Origin: HR10 sp964615335
GTDB taxonomy: Bacteria; Acidobacteriota; Blastocatellia; HR10
DNA length: 64,000 bases
NCBI GenBank assembly: GCA_964615335.1
Contig: CAZTMT010000001.1
Location: 434,001-498,000, forward strand
Reading direction: 5' to 3'
Shown here in pieces: positions 17,022-24,301 of the stretch. The notes under the pieces were generated by a model. It was given only the letters and a program-made list of their open reading frames with translations, was not told the origin of the DNA and made no database searches. The translations under genes were made by a program, and so were the position numbers. Position 1 is the stretch's first letter, and every line of letters starts with the position of its first letter.

Positions 17022-18692
17022 GTGAAAGCGGCAACGCCACATCGTCAAGCGGGGTGCGGACTCCTTGGGCTGTGGGGCGCGCGCGTGGCGTTCGCCTTCT
17101 TCTTCCTCGGTAGTCTCCCGGTGGTGGAGATCTTTCCTCCCTCTTGTGGTGGGCGATCTCTGCGCGCGGAGACCGTTCAATCGGCGGGACGGAGGTATCG
17201 GTCGGCCGAGCGCTTCTTGCGCGAGGGGGATTACGAGAAAGCGGCCGAGGCCTATCGCGCGCTTCTGGAGAGGGACCCCAAGGATGAGACGGCGCGGTTG
17301 GGACTGAGCTATGCCCTGCTTAAGCTGGGAGACCTCGCGGGAGGTTTCGAGCACGCCGCCGAAGTCCTCCGGCGCGATCCTTCGCGGGCGCGCGCGCGCG
17401 CGCTGATCGGTTTGGCCCTGCTGCGCTCCGGGGCTTTGCGGGAGGCGACCGAAGCGTTCGCCTCGGCCCTGCTTTTGGACGAGCGCGAGGTGATCGCCCT
17501 GGCCGGATTGGCCGAGATTGATTTCTTCGAGAATCGCACCGAGCTTTCCTATCAGCGGCTGCGGCGGGCCACGGCGCTTGCTCCCAACGAGCCCGATTAC
17601 TGGATCGCCCTGGGACGCGCCGCTGCCCGCCTGGAGAAATTCCGCGAAGCAGCCGAATACTACGAGAAGTTCCTCTCGGTCTCCCCCAAAATGGACCTGG
17701 AGAGACGAGAACGCTATCGGGGCCTGATCGCTTTCTATCGGGCCTTGTCTCTGCTGGGAATCACACACCTTCACCGGATCGAGGGGGAGCGCATCGCGCG
17801 GATCCCTTTCCGCCTGCAACGGGATCGCCCCTTCATTCAGGCGCGCGCGGGGAACGACGTGACCCTGAACCTGGTCATTGATACGGGAGCCAGCATCTCC
17901 GTGCTCTCTCACGAAGCCGCCGAGAAACTCGGCATTCGCCCTCTGGCCCGAGGGGGGGAAGCTCGGGCCGTGGGAGGTGGGGGGAGATTCCCTATCGTCT
18001 ATGGTCTTTTGGATGTCCTGAATCTGGGCCAGATTCGCATCTTCAACATCCCGGTTTATATTCGAACGATCCATCGCGTGGCCTCCTCGGAAGGGGAGGA
18101 AGGTGTCGTACAGGCCGATGGGTTCCTCGGGCTCTCGGTCCTGGCGAACTTTCGATTCACCATTGATTATGCGGCGCAGCTCATCATTCTTGAGAACGAT
18201 CCTCTGCCCAGGGAAACAGAGGTTCCTTCGGAGAGGGAATCCGAGGTCCCTTTCCGGACGACCAACGGGGGGCTGGTCAGCGCGGAAGTCAAACTGCATA
18301 ACGGCGAGATCGTCAATTTCCTGGTGGATACAGGGGCCAGTGCGACGGTCATCGGCACGCATGTTGTGAAGAAGTACAATCTGCAGCAGCATATTCTCCC
18401 GAGTCCGAAGATTCGAGTTCTTGGAGCTGCCGGAGTCATCGAGAACGTGGACCTGATCCTTCTGCCCTCGCTCTCGATGAACAGCCTGGAGCAGCGGAAC
18501 ATTCGCGCGCCGGTCCTGGATCTGGAGGCCGTCAACGAGTCGGCCGGGTTCATGCAGGCGGGGATTCTCGGGGGGAGCTTCCTCAAGCATTTTCGCGTCA
18601 CGTTCGATTTCTCGCGGGCGCGACTTCGGCTTGTCCCTCAAACCGATGCCGTGCGCTCCGTCGGTGAGAAACCCTCGGAGGAAGACGGGTGA
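17022..18692 (+). CDS. TPR protein with two retropepsin-like aspartyl protease domains
   Basis: The 556-aa protein starts at GTG 17022 behind CAGGGGGAG. Residues 1-50 contain a hydrophobic export/anchor segment (VAFAFFFLGSLPVVEIF). Residues ~55-235 are TPR repeats (RYRSAERFLREGDYEKAAEA, YRALLERDPKDE). Two retropepsin-like domains follow, each with the catalytic triplet: VIDTGASISVL (Asp287) and LVDTGASATVIG (Asp436). Each has a later GFLGLSVL or GILGGSFL segment matching the clan AA hydrophobic-Gly motif. A single chain could thus form an intramolecular pepsin-like pair. The GTG of the PIN gene overlaps its stop, so it heads a coupled operon. Substrate and cellular side are unknown; the leader suggests periplasm. 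Confidence 0.82.
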   Translation: MKAATPHRQAGCGLLGLWGARVAFAFFFLGSLPVVEIFPPSCGGRSLRAETVQSAGRRYRSAERFLREGDYEKAAEAYRALLERDPKDETARLGLSYALLKLGDLAGGFEHAAEVLRRDPSRARARALIGLALLRSGALREATEAFASALLLDEREVIALAGLAEIDFFENRTELSYQRLRRATALAPNEPDYWIALGRAAARLEKFREAAEYYEKFLSVSPKMDLERRERYRGLIAFYRALSLLGITHLHRIEGERIARIPFRLQRDRPFIQARAGNDVTLNLVIDTGASISVLSHEAAEKLGIRPLARGGEARAVGGGGRFPIVYGLLDVLNLGQIRIFNIPVYIRTIHRVASSEGEEGVVQADGFLGLSVLANFRFTIDYAAQLIILENDPLPRETEVPSERESEVPFRTTNGGLVSAEVKLHNGEIVNFLVDTGASATVIGTHVVKKYNLQQHILPSPKIRVLGAAGVIENVDLILLPSLSMNSLEQRNIRAPVLDLEAVNESAGFMQAGILGGSFLKHFRVTFDFSRARLRLVPQTDAVRSVGEKPSEEDG

Positions 18693-19153
18693 AGATCAGC
18701 ATTTATCTGGAGACATCGGTCATCGGCGCCTATCTGGACAACGAGGATCCCTTTCGCCGGGATCTGACGATCCGCTGGTGGGAGCATGAGCGCCCGCTCT
18801 ACGATGCCTATATCTCCCCGCTGGTCGTGCGCGAGCTGGAGCGCACGCGGGAGCCGCGTCGGCAGGCTTATCTGAACCTGATCCGCGACATTCCGCAATT
18901 GGAGATCACCGAAGAGGTGGGCATTCTGGCCGAGGGCTATATCCAGCGCGGCATCTTCCAGCGCAAGTATATGGCTGATGCTCTGCATGTCGCCGTCGCG
19001 TCCTTCTACAAGATTGATTTTCTGGTCACGTGGAATTTCGGCTACCTGGCCAACGTCTATCGTCAGGCGCGCGTGCGGCTGTTCAACGTGACCTCGGGCT
19101 TCTTCGTGCCGACGATCATCACGCCGGAATTCCTGGTCTCCGAAGCAGGATGA
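18689..19153 (+). CDS. PIN-domain protein (VapC-like)
   Basis: The 154-aa protein starts at GTG 18689, overlapping the upstream stop as GTGA. It begins MKISIYLETSVIGAYLDN, replacing the usual first Asp of PIN domains with a YLETS variant seen in one PIN subgroup. Acidic residues continue with VVRELERTRE, then MADALHVAVASFYKIDFLVTWNF, which carries the conserved A-D-LH-A pattern and the final LVTWN strand. PIN domains are Mg-dependent ribonucleases, often toxins. The downstream 69-aa gene overlaps by 4 nt and could be its partner. Toxicity is inferred from family only; the toxin-first order is unusual for vapBC. Confidence 0.75.
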   Translation: MKISIYLETSVIGAYLDNEDPFRRDLTIRWWEHERPLYDAYISPLVVRELERTREPRRQAYLNLIRDIPQLEITEEVGILAEGYIQRGIFQRKYMADALHVAVASFYKIDFLVTWNFGYLANVYRQARVRLFNVTSGFFVPTIITPEFLVSEAG

Positions 19154-19359
19154 CGATGTATCGGAAGCCGAAATTCCTGGAGTTCCTGCATGCCGTGCGC
19201 GAGCAGATGGCGCGCGAATGCGACTACGATATGGACCTTTTCATCCAGATGCTCCGGCGCCAGTCCAAGCCGGAGCCGAACGCCTCGGAGGCGAACCCCT
19301 CACCCCCTCCTGCCCCAGCATCCTCCTCTCGCAAGGCGAAGGTGAAGCGAAAGGCGTGA
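19150..19359 (+). CDS. Small protein coupled to the PIN gene, possible antitoxin
   Basis: The 69-aa protein starts MTMYRKPKFLEFLHAVREQM at ATG 19150 overlapping the PIN stop (ATGA). Residues 8-40 are predicted helical (FLEFLHAVREQMARECDYDM, LFIQMLRRQ); residues 42-69 are a disordered Pro/Ser/Lys-rich tail. No recognised DNA-binding fold is evident. Short helical proteins of this kind often sit beside PIN genes, so an antitoxin role is plausible, but there is no direct sign. A second ATG at 19156 is possible. Confidence 0.6.
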   Translation: MTMYRKPKFLEFLHAVREQMARECDYDMDLFIQMLRRQSKPEPNASEANPSPPPAPASSSRKAKVKRKA

Positions 19360-19838
19360 ATCCCCTCAAGCGGAGAGGAAGCCCCCGTGCCCTCAGGCGA
19401 GGGCGCACGCTCTGCTGGGGGAAGGAGCTTGACGGGGGCTCCGTGCGAATCAAGAGGGGATGAGCCTCTTGATTCTGTCGGCGATCCGAGCAGCGGGCCT
19501 CGGATCGCGACGTCTGTGCTCGGCCGCTTCGCTGTGTGTGAGCATGGTCTTCACGCCCGACGGGAGTAGCAAGCGCCGTGCCGGGCGTTCGGAGATGAAG
19601 GAGGGATCGAAGGATCTCCCTGTGGGCCAAAGGGTTCTCCTGGGCGAGATGTCTTCGGAAGCGAGGGCGCGGACTGTCGCTCAGCCAGGACACTCTCAGG
19701 CCGTGAGCGCCTGCCCCGAGGGCCGAAGAGGCAGGCCCCTCACGGCCACGTCCCGAGGAAGTCCTTGCACAGCCTAGAATTGAGTCCTCCGGCGCCTTTT
19801 GGGCGTCCTGTCGCTTCCCGGCGACAGCGAGGGCGTCA
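19360..19838. other. Intergenic stretch without a supported gene
   Basis: About 480 nt between the PIN operon and the nuo promoter. It is GC-rich with several local inverted repeats (for example GGCCGTGAGCG...CACGGCC near 19700-19747). Frames on both strands look like low-complexity shadows and lack good starts. I see no tRNA, no RNase P or SRP signature and no clear terminator; it may hold decayed sequence. Confidence 0.5.
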
Positions 19839-19868
19839 TTGACAGCCTCCGTGGGGTTCGTCTATAGT
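19839..19868 (+). promoter_or_regulatory. Promoter of the nuo operon
   Basis: Perfect TTGACA (19839-19844), 18-nt spacer, TATAGT (19863-19868), then 24 nt to the nuoA ATG. It is one of the strongest promoter matches in the window, fitting a constitutive respiratory operon. Confidence 0.7.
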
Positions 19869-19892
19869 TTCCCTTTGTTTTGGGGCAGGCCG

Positions 19893-20273
19893 ATGAGCGA
19901 GACCGTGTCCTTTCTGCCGATTCTTGTGACGTTTGTGGTCGCGACGGGTTTGGCTGTGGCCTTGGCTGTTGCGCCGCGCTTTCTGGCCGAGCGGCGGCCA
20001 ACGCCGGAGAAGATGATCCCTTACGAGTGTGGTAAGGACCCGATCGGATCGGCCCGGGAACGGTTCTCGGTGGCCTTTTATTTAGTGGCGATGGTTTTCA
20101 TCCTCTTTGACATCGAAGCAATCTTCCTCATCCCCTGGGGGGTCGTGTTTCGGCGGCTCGCCGAGCAGCAGTCGGCGGCCCTGGTCTTTGGGGAGATGAT
20201 GCTCTTCCTCGCCGTTCTCATCGCGGGATATGTCTACGCGTTGAAGAAGGGCGTGTTCGATTGGAATCGGTGA
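19893..20273 (+). CDS. nuoA: NADH-quinone oxidoreductase subunit A
   Basis: The 126-aa membrane protein has three hydrophobic helices and the NuoA landmark YECGKDPIGSARERFSVAFY, followed by FILFDIEAIFLIPW. It belongs to the membrane arm of complex I at the junction with the peripheral arm near the quinone site; the Cys-containing loop lies there. It is the first gene after the promoter at 19839-19868. The next start comes 3 nt after its stop, so the operon is tightly packed from here to 33603. Confidence 0.96.
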   Translation: MSETVSFLPILVTFVVATGLAVALAVAPRFLAERRPTPEKMIPYECGKDPIGSARERFSVAFYLVAMVFILFDIEAIFLIPWGVVFRRLAEQQSAALVFGEMMLFLAVLIAGYVYALKKGVFDWNR

Positions 20274-20276
20274 CCT

Positions 20277-20801
20277 ATGGCGGAGGAAGCCCTGGAGAAG
20301 ATGGGAGCGCCCGAGATCATCACGGCGCGTTTTGAGGATCTGGTGAAGTGGGCGCGGAAGTCGAGCCTCTGGCCGATGCAATTTGGGCTCGCTTGCTGCG
20401 CCATCGAGATGATGGCCATGATCGCCTCGCGCAATGACATCGCGCGGTTTGGGGCGGAGGTCTTTCGCGGATCGCCTCGGCAGTCGGATGTGATGATCGT
20501 CGCCGGGCGCGTCTCGCAAAAGATGGCGCCGGTTGTGCGTCGGCTCTATGAGCAGATGCCCGAGCCCAAGTGGGTTATCGCCATGGGCGTTTGCGCCTCA
20601 GCCGGAGGGATGTTCGACAACTATGCCATCGTGCAGGGCGTGGACAAAGTGATCCCCGTGGATGTGTATGTTCCGGGATGTCCCCCGCGGCCCGAGATGC
20701 TCATTTATGGGATCATGAAGTTGCAGGAGAAGATCGAGCGGGAGCGTCTGCGCCGGCGTCCTCTCGCCGCGAGGGAAGAAGAAGTGGTGGGCGTCCGATG
20801 A
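20277..20801 (+). CDS. nuoB: NADH-quinone oxidoreductase subunit B
   Basis: The 174-aa protein carries the N2 4Fe-4S ligands: the tandem Cys in MQFGLACCAIEMM, a third in AMGVCASAGGMFDNY and the fourth in PGCPPRPE. N2 is the terminal cluster that passes electrons to quinone. Length and motif order are normal. It sits 3 nt after nuoA with no strong Shine-Dalgarno of its own, suggesting translational coupling. Confidence 0.97.
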   Translation: MAEEALEKMGAPEIITARFEDLVKWARKSSLWPMQFGLACCAIEMMAMIASRNDIARFGAEVFRGSPRQSDVMIVAGRVSQKMAPVVRRLYEQMPEPKWVIAMGVCASAGGMFDNYAIVQGVDKVIPVDVYVPGCPPRPEMLIYGIMKLQEKIERERLRRRPLAAREEEVVGVR

Positions 20802-20826
20802 GCCCGATGGGGAAGGCGAGCGTATT

Positions 20827-21291
20827 ATGGAAGCTCACACGGTGCGCGAGATCTTCGAGCAGCGGTTCGGACCGCATATCCGGGAGGCGAAAGAAGAATT
20901 CGGGGAACTGACCTTTGTCCTGGCGCGCGAGGCGCTGGTGGAGATCTGTCGGATCCTGCGCGACGATCCCGCTTTCGAGTACAAGATGCTTGTGGACCTC
21001 TGCGGGGTCGATCGCGGGGTGGAAGCGGATCCGCGATTCGAGGTGGTGTACCATCTCTATTCCCTGACCCATCGGCATCGGCTGCGTCTGAAAGTGCGCG
21101 TCCGGGAGGGGGAAACCGTCCCCACCGTGACGCCGATCTGGCCCAATGCGAACTGGTACGAGCGCGAGGTGTACGACATGTTCGGCGTGCGCTTTGACGG
21201 GCATCCCGAATTGCGCCGTCTGCTGATGCCGGAGGATTGGGAGGGCTATCCCCTGCGGAAGGATTATCCGCTGCGGGGGTATCCGGGGTGA
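20827..21291 (+). CDS. nuoC: NADH-quinone oxidoreductase subunit C (30 kDa type)
   Basis: The 154-aa protein has the NuoC core: FEVVYHLYSLTHRHRLRLKV, TVTPIWPNANWYEREVYDMF and the end GHPELRRLLMPEDWEGYPLR followed by KDYPL. It is a peripheral-arm scaffold beside NuoB and NuoD and binds no cofactor. It is separate from nuoD, not fused as in enteric bacteria. GGGGAAGG precedes the ATG. Confidence 0.96.
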   Translation: MEAHTVREIFEQRFGPHIREAKEEFGELTFVLAREALVEICRILRDDPAFEYKMLVDLCGVDRGVEADPRFEVVYHLYSLTHRHRLRLKVRVREGETVPTVTPIWPNANWYEREVYDMFGVRFDGHPELRRLLMPEDWEGYPLRKDYPLRGYPG

Positions 21292-21293
21292 AT

Positions 21294-22502
21294 ATGGCGG
21301 AATCGGAAGTCCTTCTGGAGGTGAAGCGCCATCCGCTCGATGCGACGATGGTGGTGAACATGGGGCCGCAGCATCCTTCGACGCATGGGGTGTTGCGGCT
21401 GGTGCTCACGCTCGAAGGGGAGCGGGTCGTGGAGGCGAAGCCCGACATCGGGTATCTCCACACGGGCATGGAGAAGCTGGCCGAGTACAAGAAGTACCAG
21501 CATGTGATCACGATCACGGATCGCACGGATTATCTCAACGCCATGGGGAACAACCTCGGCTACGTCCTGGCTGTGGAGAAGCTGCTCGGAGTGGAGATTC
21601 CGCCGCGGGCGCAGGTCATTCGCGTGATGATGGCCGAGCTGCAGCGGATCGCAAGCCATCTGGTGTGGATTGGAACGCATGGGCTGGACCTCGGAGCGAT
21701 GAGTCTGTTCTTCTATGCCTTCGCCGAACGGGAGAAGATCCTGCAGCTCTTCGAGGCTGTCTCCGGGGGGCGTCTGACGCCCAGTTACTTGCGCATCGGA
21801 GGGGTCATGGCCGATCTGCCGGAAGGGTTCCCCGAACGGGTTCGGGAGTTCTGCCAGGAGTTCCCCGAGGCGCTTCGGGAGTTCGATCGCCTGTTGACCC
21901 ACAATCCGATCTTCCGGATGCGGACCGAAGGCGTGGGACGCATCAGTGCCGAGGATGCCATCCGGTGGGGGGTGACGGGGCCGAGCCTTCGCGCCTGTGG
22001 CGTCGCCTATGATGTGCGGCGCGTGCATCCCTATAGCGGCTACGAGACCTATGACTTCGATGTGCCCACGCGAACCGAGGGCGATGTCTATGCCCGCTAT
22101 CTTGTGCGGGTGCAGGAGATGCGCGAGTCCCTCAAAATCATCCGTCAGGCTCTGGAGAAGCTCCCGCCCGGTCCGGTCAAGGCCGCAGATCCGCGCGTCT
22201 CGCTCCCTCCGCGCGAGAAGATGCTCACGCAGATGGATGCGCTCATCTATCACTTTCTGCTCACGGCCGAAGGGCTCAAGGTCCCTCCGGGCGAAGTCTA
22301 CGTGGCCGTCGAAAGCCCTCGCGGGGAGCTGGGCTATTACATCGTGAGCGATGGGGGACCGAAGCCCTATCGCATGCATATTCGCGCTCCCTCGTTCGCC
22401 AATGTGCAGGCGCTGCCGCTGATGGTGCGGGGACAGCTTTTGGCCGATGTCGTGGCCGTGATCGCCAGCATTGACATCGTGCTTGGCGAGATCGATCGGT
22501 GA
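21294..22502 (+). CDS. nuoD: NADH-quinone oxidoreductase subunit D (49 kDa type)
   Basis: The 402-aa protein has VVNMGPQHPSTHGVLRLVLT, then DIGYLHTGMEKLAEYKKY and RLTPSYLRIGGVMADLPEGF, the quinone-pocket landmarks of the 49 kDa subunit (the His of the HPSTHG loop and a conserved Tyr). It ends DIVLGEIDR as usual. ATG 21294 is preferred; a GTG at 21288 overlapping the nuoC stop is possible and adds two residues. Confidence 0.97.
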   Translation: MAESEVLLEVKRHPLDATMVVNMGPQHPSTHGVLRLVLTLEGERVVEAKPDIGYLHTGMEKLAEYKKYQHVITITDRTDYLNAMGNNLGYVLAVEKLLGVEIPPRAQVIRVMMAELQRIASHLVWIGTHGLDLGAMSLFFYAFAEREKILQLFEAVSGGRLTPSYLRIGGVMADLPEGFPERVREFCQEFPEALREFDRLLTHNPIFRMRTEGVGRISAEDAIRWGVTGPSLRACGVAYDVRRVHPYSGYETYDFDVPTRTEGDVYARYLVRVQEMRESLKIIRQALEKLPPGPVKAADPRVSLPPREKMLTQMDALIYHFLLTAEGLKVPPGEVYVAVESPRGELGYYIVSDGGPKPYRMHIRAPSFANVQALPLMVRGQLLADVVAVIASIDIVLGEIDR

Positions 22503-22520
22503 GCCAAGGGAGAGGAGGAG

Positions 22521-22985
22521 ATGATCTCGGCGGAAGCGGAACGGAGGATCGAAGCTCTCATCGCCCGCTATCCCGTGAAGCGCTCGGCCTTGCTGCCTGT
22601 TCTCTTCATCGTGCAGAACGAGTTGGGGTATTTGCCGGACGAGGCGTTGCACTATGTGGCGCGGAAGCTCGACCTGACGTTCCTGGACGTGGCGACGACC
22701 GTGAGTTTTTACACGATGTTCCACCGGCGCCCGATCGGGCGATACCATATTCAGATCTGCCGGAATGTCTCCTGCTATCTCTGCGGAAGCGAGGGAATTC
22801 GCGAGCATCTGGAGAGGCGCCTGGGCATTCGCTGCGGGGAGACGACACCCGATGGACGCTTCACCCTGAGCGAGGTCGAGTGCATCGGGGCATGCAGTTG
22901 GGCTCCGGCCATGCAGATCAACTTCACGTTCTATCATGAGCTGACGCCGGAGCGCGTGGATGAAATTCTGGATTCGCTGCCGTGA
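22521..22985 (+). CDS. nuoE: NADH-quinone oxidoreductase subunit E (24 kDa type)
   Basis: The 154-aa protein belongs to the thioredoxin-like 2Fe-2S family. The four ligands are two Cys in the segment CRNVSCYLCG and two in VECIGACSWAPAMQIN. It carries cluster N1a next to the flavin subunit NuoF, encoded 9 nt downstream. Length is normal and GGAGGAG precedes the ATG. Confidence 0.96.
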   Translation: MISAEAERRIEALIARYPVKRSALLPVLFIVQNELGYLPDEALHYVARKLDLTFLDVATTVSFYTMFHRRPIGRYHIQICRNVSCYLCGSEGIREHLERRLGIRCGETTPDGRFTLSEVECIGACSWAPAMQINFTFYHELTPERVDEILDSLP

Positions 22986-22994
22986 GGGGGAGAG

Positions 22995-24281
22995 ATGGAG
23001 AAGGTGAGAGTCCTCAGCGCGCGGTTCGACCTTCCGGACTCTCATACGATTCAGGTGTATCTGCGCACGGGCGGGTATGAGGCGCTCCGGAAGGCGCTCA
23101 CGGAGATGACGCCGGAGGAAGTCATCGAGGAGGTGAAGCGTTCGGCTCTGCGCGGGCGCGGAGGGGCCGGATTCTCGACCGGCATGAAATGGAGCTTCGT
23201 GCCCAAGGACTCGCCCAAACCCAAGTATGTCATCGCCAATGCCGATGAGAGCGAGCCCGGGACGTGCAAGGACCGCGTCCTGATGGAGAAGGATCCGCAT
23301 GCGGTGATCGAGGGGATTGTGCTGGCCGCCTACGCCGTGGGCGCGCATCTGGCCTTCATCTATATTCGCGGCGAATACTGGTATCTGAAGGAACGGCTGG
23401 AGCAAGCCATCGAGGAGGCGCGCGCGCACGGCTTTGTGGGCAAGGACATTCTGGGGAGCGGATTCGAGTGCGAGATCCTCGTCCATCCGGGGGCCGGAGC
23501 GTACATCTGCGGGGAAGAGACGGCGCTCATGGAGTCGCTCGAAGGCAAGCGGGGGTATCCCCGGATCAAGCCGCCGTTTCCGGCCGTCGTGGGGCTTTAC
23601 GGCTGTCCGACCGTCATCAACAACGTAGAGACGTTGGCCTCGGTGCCGCCTATCATCCGGCACGGGGGGGACTGGTTCCGGCGTCTGGGGACGGAAAAAA
23701 GTGGAGGGACGCGCCTTTTCGCCGTGAGCGGACATGTCGTGCGCCCCGGCGTCTATGAGCTGCCGATGGGGTATCCTCTGAAGCGCTTGATCGAGGAGGA
23801 CTGCGGGGGGATTCGAGGGGGGAAGCGCCTCAAAGCGGTGATCCCCGGAGGATCTTCAGCCCCTATCCTCACGGCCCAGGAGGTGGAACGCTGCACGCTC
23901 GATTTCGAATCCCTGGCCGAGTTGCGCTCGATGCTCGGCAGCGGGGCGATCATCGTCATGGACGAAGACACGGACATCGCGCAGGTCGTCTATCGGATCA
24001 CGAAGTTCTACGAGCACGAATCCTGCGGATGGTGCGTGCCCTGTCGCGAAGGGACGCGCTGGATGCGAAAGCTTCTGGAGCGCCTGCTCCGGGGAGGGGG
24101 ACGGCCTCGGGATGTGGACCTGCTCTATGAGCTGGCCCGTAACATCTTCGGCACGACGCACTGTCCTTTGGGGGATGCGGCGGCCTGGGCTGTTTATCCG
24201 GCCGTTGAGAAGTTCCGGGCCGATTTCGAGAAGTACGTGCGGACTCCGACCGTCGCGATTTCTGAGCCCATCTCTGTCTAG
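22995..24281 (+). CDS. nuoF: NADH-quinone oxidoreductase subunit F (51 kDa, FMN/NADH-binding)
   Basis: The 428-aa protein has the FMN/NADH glycine-rich loop LRGRGGAGFSTGMKW, the second flavin segment GAYICGEETALMESLEGKRG and the N3 4Fe-4S motif ESCGWCVPCREGT with a later Cys in TTHCPLGD. It oxidises NADH and passes electrons to the iron-sulfur chain. Full length, with GAGGGGGAGAG before the ATG. Confidence 0.97.
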   Translation: MEKVRVLSARFDLPDSHTIQVYLRTGGYEALRKALTEMTPEEVIEEVKRSALRGRGGAGFSTGMKWSFVPKDSPKPKYVIANADESEPGTCKDRVLMEKDPHAVIEGIVLAAYAVGAHLAFIYIRGEYWYLKERLEQAIEEARAHGFVGKDILGSGFECEILVHPGAGAYICGEETALMESLEGKRGYPRIKPPFPAVVGLYGCPTVINNVETLASVPPIIRHGGDWFRRLGTEKSGGTRLFAVSGHVVRPGVYELPMGYPLKRLIEEDCGGIRGGKRLKAVIPGGSSAPILTAQEVERCTLDFESLAELRSMLGSGAIIVMDEDTDIAQVVYRITKFYEHESCGWCVPCREGTRWMRKLLERLLRGGGRPRDVDLLYELARNIFGTTHCPLGDAAAWAVYPAVEKFRADFEKYVRTPTVAISEPISV

Positions 24282-24301
24282 GGCATCCGAAGGAGAGCCG
24301 T

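Noticed and set aside
19241..19693. Minus-strand frame in the gap before nuo
   Set aside because: Pro/Arg/Ser-rich low-complexity translation typical of GC-rich noncoding DNA.
19360..19838. RNase P or SRP RNA gene in the gap before nuo
   Set aside because: The conserved cores of those RNAs could not be found; a GAGGAAGTCC string near 19756 is only a partial resemblance.
21264..23735. Minus-strand open frame opposite nuoD-nuoF
   Set aside because: Same antisense artefact; the composition is skewed and no start signals exist.
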